Positions 61,547 to 64,000 of a DNA stretch of 64,000 nt are shown one piece after another. The notes under the pieces are model-generated. The model did no database searches, was not told the origin of the DNA, and saw only the letters and a program-made list of their open reading frames with translations. This DNA comes from Impatiens glandulifera. Taxonomy: Eukaryota > Streptophyta > Magnoliopsida > Ericales > Balsaminaceae. The translations under genes and the position numbers were made by a program. The DNA lies in contig NC_061868.1 of assembly GCF_907164915.1 (NCBI RefSeq), positions 43,725,774-43,789,773 on the forward strand, given 5' to 3'. The number at the start of each line of letters is the position of its first letter. Positions within the stretch are counted from its first letter, which is position 1.

Positions 61547-61799
61547 ATTTTAGGTTTTTTTTAAAATATAAGTAAAATTAATTTTTTAATCAATTAATTC
61601 TTAACAATTATATCACTCATTTCATTAACCAAAATACTAAGATATCCTCTATTTTAAATTATTATTTTTTATTTTATTCATATATCAATATCATTTAAGT
61701 CTTTTTACTCAAAATAATTATCACTTTCTCAAAATCATCACCAATCATTATTTCTTTCTCCCTCTAGGTTTTTAAAAAACCTCAATTCGAACAAGGCAT
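61547..61799. mobile_element. hAT-like MITE, diverged copy
   Basis: The right end, read as reverse complement, is TGCCTTGTTCGAATTGAGG followed by TTTTTTAAAAACC. The left end has TTTTAGGTTTTTTTTAAA. The body words ATCACTCATTTCATTAACC and AAAATACTAAGATATCC match the copies at 15.1 and 39.1 kb. Confidence 0.5.
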
Positions 61800-61947
61800 A
61801 ACTAATTTTTTAAAATAATTTATATAATTTTGTTGAAAAAATTTGAGTACTAAAAAATTTCTCTAAAATTTCGTTTTGAAATGGAACTTTATTATATTTA
61901 TTTACGATAAAATTCTTAGGAATGATAAATACATTAAAAAAAAATTG

Positions 61948-62103
61948 TGTCACGAAGATGTTGAATTGACAACTCACTTATTTTTACATTGTCGATGAAT
62001 GACTAGTATTTGGAGTATTTTGTTGAGTATTATTAAAATTAATTGGGTGAGATTTGAGTCTTTTGATAGTTACTCAGAAATTTGGATTGATCCGTTCATT
62101 GCC
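61948..62103 (+). pseudogene. LINE reverse transcriptase zinc-binding fragment
   Basis: In one frame from 61948 the reading is CHEDVELTTHLFLHCR, a stop, then MTSIWSILLSIIKINWV. The pattern (C/E)xxE(D)VxHLFLHC followed about 5 residues later by (I/V)Wxxxxxxxxxxx-W is that of the zf-RVT domain at the C-terminus of plant LINE ORF2 proteins. No reverse transcriptase core remains on either side, so it is a 5'-truncated, decayed piece. Confidence 0.55.
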
Positions 62104-62234
62104 GACTATAGGGTAAGCCTATAAAGGCATTGAGTTAGGGCAGTTCATTTATTTAAAAACTAAGATAGTTAGTTAAATATATTGTATATTTAAATAAAAG
62201 ATGTTGTAGTATAATTGTTCAATATACAATTATA

Positions 62235-62524
62235 TTTTATTTGGTTATAGGTTTAAATCTCGCTTAAAACAATTATTATTTTTAAACTAGATATAGGGCA
62301 AAAAAAAACAAATTAATTTTTTTTCAACCGGAGGCTAGGGCAGCCCAAAACTCGAAGTCGACTCTTGATGCGAAACTTTTATTTGGTTATAGGTTCAAAC
62401 CTCACTTAAAAACAATTATTTATTTTTAATATTTTTAAACTAGATCTAGGGTAACAAAAACAAATTCACTTTTTTTCAAACGGGGCTAGGGCAACCCAAA
62501 ACTTGGGGCCGACTTTTGATGCGG
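62235..62524 (+). repeat. Tandem duplication of about 142 bp, SINE-like
   Basis: Copy 1 is 62235-62376 and copy 2 is 62377-62524. Both start TTTTATTTGGTTATAGGTT, and both contain AAACTAGAT(A/C)TAGGG, GGCTAGGGCA(G/A)CCCAAAAC and CGAC(T/)CTTGATGCG-type ends. GGTTCAAACCTC in copy 2 resembles a pol III B box, and TAGTATAATTG near 62209 resembles an A box. A SINE origin is possible but not proven. Confidence 0.7.
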
Positions 62525-63125
62525 CTAATATGATATGCCTACATATTTAGGTTACCAACCCGATTATTTTTTAGCGGACTATCTCGTTGGAGAAAAATCG
62601 TCGATTAATGATCGTAGTCACCCAATATCTATCATTCATAATGTTATTTTGACACTTTTTGAGATTAATTCATTAAAACTAATAGAGTATGTCGGAGAAC
62701 TCTTCTCCTTGATGAGTTGCGAGCAAAATAACTTATTGATTACTGTTTTTTTTTATGTCATGTTTTGTTATTATGTTTAAACGATTTTTTTTCTCCATTT
62801 TCAATATACATGTAACCTTGTAAAAATATAAATAAATAAAATATTTTTTTATTAAACACGAACTTTAAAAATAATAATAAAATTTACAAATAACCCAATG
62901 TCCAAAACATGATTAGACCGAAGACAAAGAAAAGAAGAAGAAGGAATTGAAAGCAGGTGGGGAAGCATTTTCTTTTTTTCTCTCTCTCTACAATTTTTTA
63001 TTCACAAGCAAATCTCCCCGTCGTCTTCTTCCCAAAGCTAAAACACGAACCCAGATAGAGAAATATAGAAAACTAGTGAAAGAAACAAGCTTCCGGAAAC
63101 AAAATCTATTATTGTCTCAAAAATC
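62525..63125 (+). other. Spacer and RABD leader
   Basis: A plus-strand frame of 81 codons at 62535-62780 shows no domain. From about 62925 the sequence is GA/CT-rich and less AT-rich, as expected for the 5' untranslated region of the downstream GTPase gene. Confidence 0.45.
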
Positions 63126-63820
63126 ATGAGCAACGGATAGTTAAGATTCTCTCTTCTACTACTACTACATATCCTCTTTTTCTTTTGCGGGTGTATATGA
63201 ATGTTGAATCATTTTCTTATCTATCTTCTTCTAGTGACTATTTGTTCAAGCTGTTGTTAATCGGAGACTCTTCTGTCGGAAAATCATGTCTGCTTCTCAG
63301 ATTTGCTGTAAGTTCAATCATCAATGCCCTTATCCCCTGCATATTGTCTCTATTCACTTAACTTTGCTCCATTATGGAGACTTGCAGGATGATTCTTATG
63401 TTGATAGTTACATAAGCACCATTGGTGTTGACTTTGTGAGTATTTTTTCATATCAATTTACTGTATTTTCCCATCGATTTATTGTCTGTTGGTTAATTGG
63501 ATCATACCCATATCCTGATATCCCCATGCTTATCTTTTACAGAAGATAAGAACAGTTGATCTTGATGGGAAGACAGTCAAGTTGCAAATTGTAAGTAAAT
63601 TATCTTCTTATTTTCAATGGGAATCAGTCAATTGTTGATATAATTTAGGGATTTACAGTATAGATTATTGAAACTGTTAATTTTATGCTTGTTTATCTGT
63701 AAATTGAGTTGCTTGTATGAGATTACTTCATTTTGTTTGGTTTTACAGTGGGACACTGCTGGACAAGAGCGATTTCGGACTATAACTAGCAGTTACTACC
63801 GAGGAGCACATGGAATCATT
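63126..63820 (+). CDS. RABD (Rab1/Ypt1) small GTPase, 5' part
   Basis: Five exons in the window: 63126-63139, 63235-63307, 63388-63435, 63543-63590, 63749-63820. They encode residues 1-85, and the gene continues beyond 64000 after a further intron. The 14-base first exon gives MSNGY, which joins [11 protein letters not shown], the expected Rab1 start. A longer in-frame start inside intron 1 (near 63199) would give an atypical N-terminus. Motifs: P-loop GDSSVGKS (15-22), switch [10 protein letters not shown] (37-45), [22 protein letters not shown] (62-83). SSVGKS and MSN favour the RABD1 branch over RABD2. Rab1 GTPases control ER-to-Golgi transport. Only about 40% of the usual 200 residues is present. 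Confidence 0.93.
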
Positions 63821-64000
63821 GTATGGATTTCTTCATACTATATATTAATCAAGAAGATTTCTCTATTCAATGTTTTTATCTTCTTGTTCTTAATCATGGT
63901 GTCTGGTTGCATTAACTTTTGTATATGCATATGTTTTTGAATCTGGATCTCATTTGGAACACATTGTATCTACATATGTATTTGAATCTGGACTAGAAAC
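63821..64000 (+). other. RABD intron 5 (runs off the window)
   Basis: Starts with GTATGG after codon Ile85. No acceptor followed by the expected next coding segment (VYD...) is found before the window ends. Confidence 0.6.

Noticed and set aside
62535..62780. 81-codon ORF before RABD
   Set aside because: No domain or codon pattern. It follows repeat debris.
63199..63234. Alternative RABD start inside intron 1
   Set aside because: It would give an N-terminus unlike any Rab1. The 14-base exon at 63126 restores the expected MSN-Y-DYLFK start.

Overview
The window is nuclear DNA of a eudicot plant. It is very AT-rich between genes. The genes have many short AT-rich introns with GT-AG (two GC-AG) borders, and the spacers carry plant MITEs, SINE-like units, LINE fragments and Copia-type terminal repeats. 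The proteins are plant-type: HEN2, an LHW-like bHLH, a DUF538 protein and a peroxisomal IBR1-like SDR. The species cannot be named from the sequence. All calls come from reading splice sites and protein motifs by eye. Every exon chain given closes in frame, and lengths agree with family norms as I remember them.

Layout. 1-11.5 kb is gene-free: AT-rich spacer, a broken LINE ORF1-like gene (DUF4283 plus CCHC knuckle, about 4.05-5.7 kb), a long-TIR element (8.4-9.2 kb) and a 0.3-kb tandem repeat (10.0-10.6 kb). 11.5-15.7 kb (+) is the mitochondrial ribosomal protein mS29/DAP3 gene. 17.6-18.5 kb (-) is a peroxisomal SDR ending in SRL. 19.4-20.0 kb is an AT-rich foldback. 23.2-23.4 kb (-) is a MIR166 hairpin that the protein ORFs hide. 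25.8-27.6 kb holds two inverted, tail-to-tail short Copia/TRIM-like elements. 29.0-29.4 kb (-) is a DUF538 gene. 30.2-32.6 kb (-) is a 10-exon LHW-like bHLH gene. 34.4 kb holds a tRNA-derived SINE.

38.0-47.3 kb (-) is the spindle-checkpoint gene MAD1 (16 exons, 719 aa). A Tourist-like MITE with perfect TAA duplications lies at 47.8-48.25 kb. A small Pro/Cys-rich unknown gene (+) at 48.6-49.0 kb is convergent with the RNA helicase gene HEN2 (-, 14 exons, 990 aa) at 49.2-54.0 kb. 56.0-57.1 kb (-) is a multi-pass membrane protein gene. Its probable leader at 58.2-58.3 kb is homologous to the HEN2 leader. 61.5-62.5 kb holds a MITE, a LINE zinc-finger fragment and a tandem SINE-like repeat. 63.1 kb to the right edge (+) is the first 85 codons of a RABD (Rab1) GTPase gene.

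The genes do not form one pathway. They are unrelated housekeeping and regulatory loci: mitochondrial translation, peroxisomal auxin-precursor metabolism, HD-ZIP III regulation by miR166, vascular-type bHLH, mitotic checkpoint, nuclear exosome targeting and ER-Golgi traffic. The less ordinary observations are the hidden MIR166 gene, the shared leader of two neighbouring genes, inverted MITE ends flanking an mS29 exon, and two GC-AG introns.
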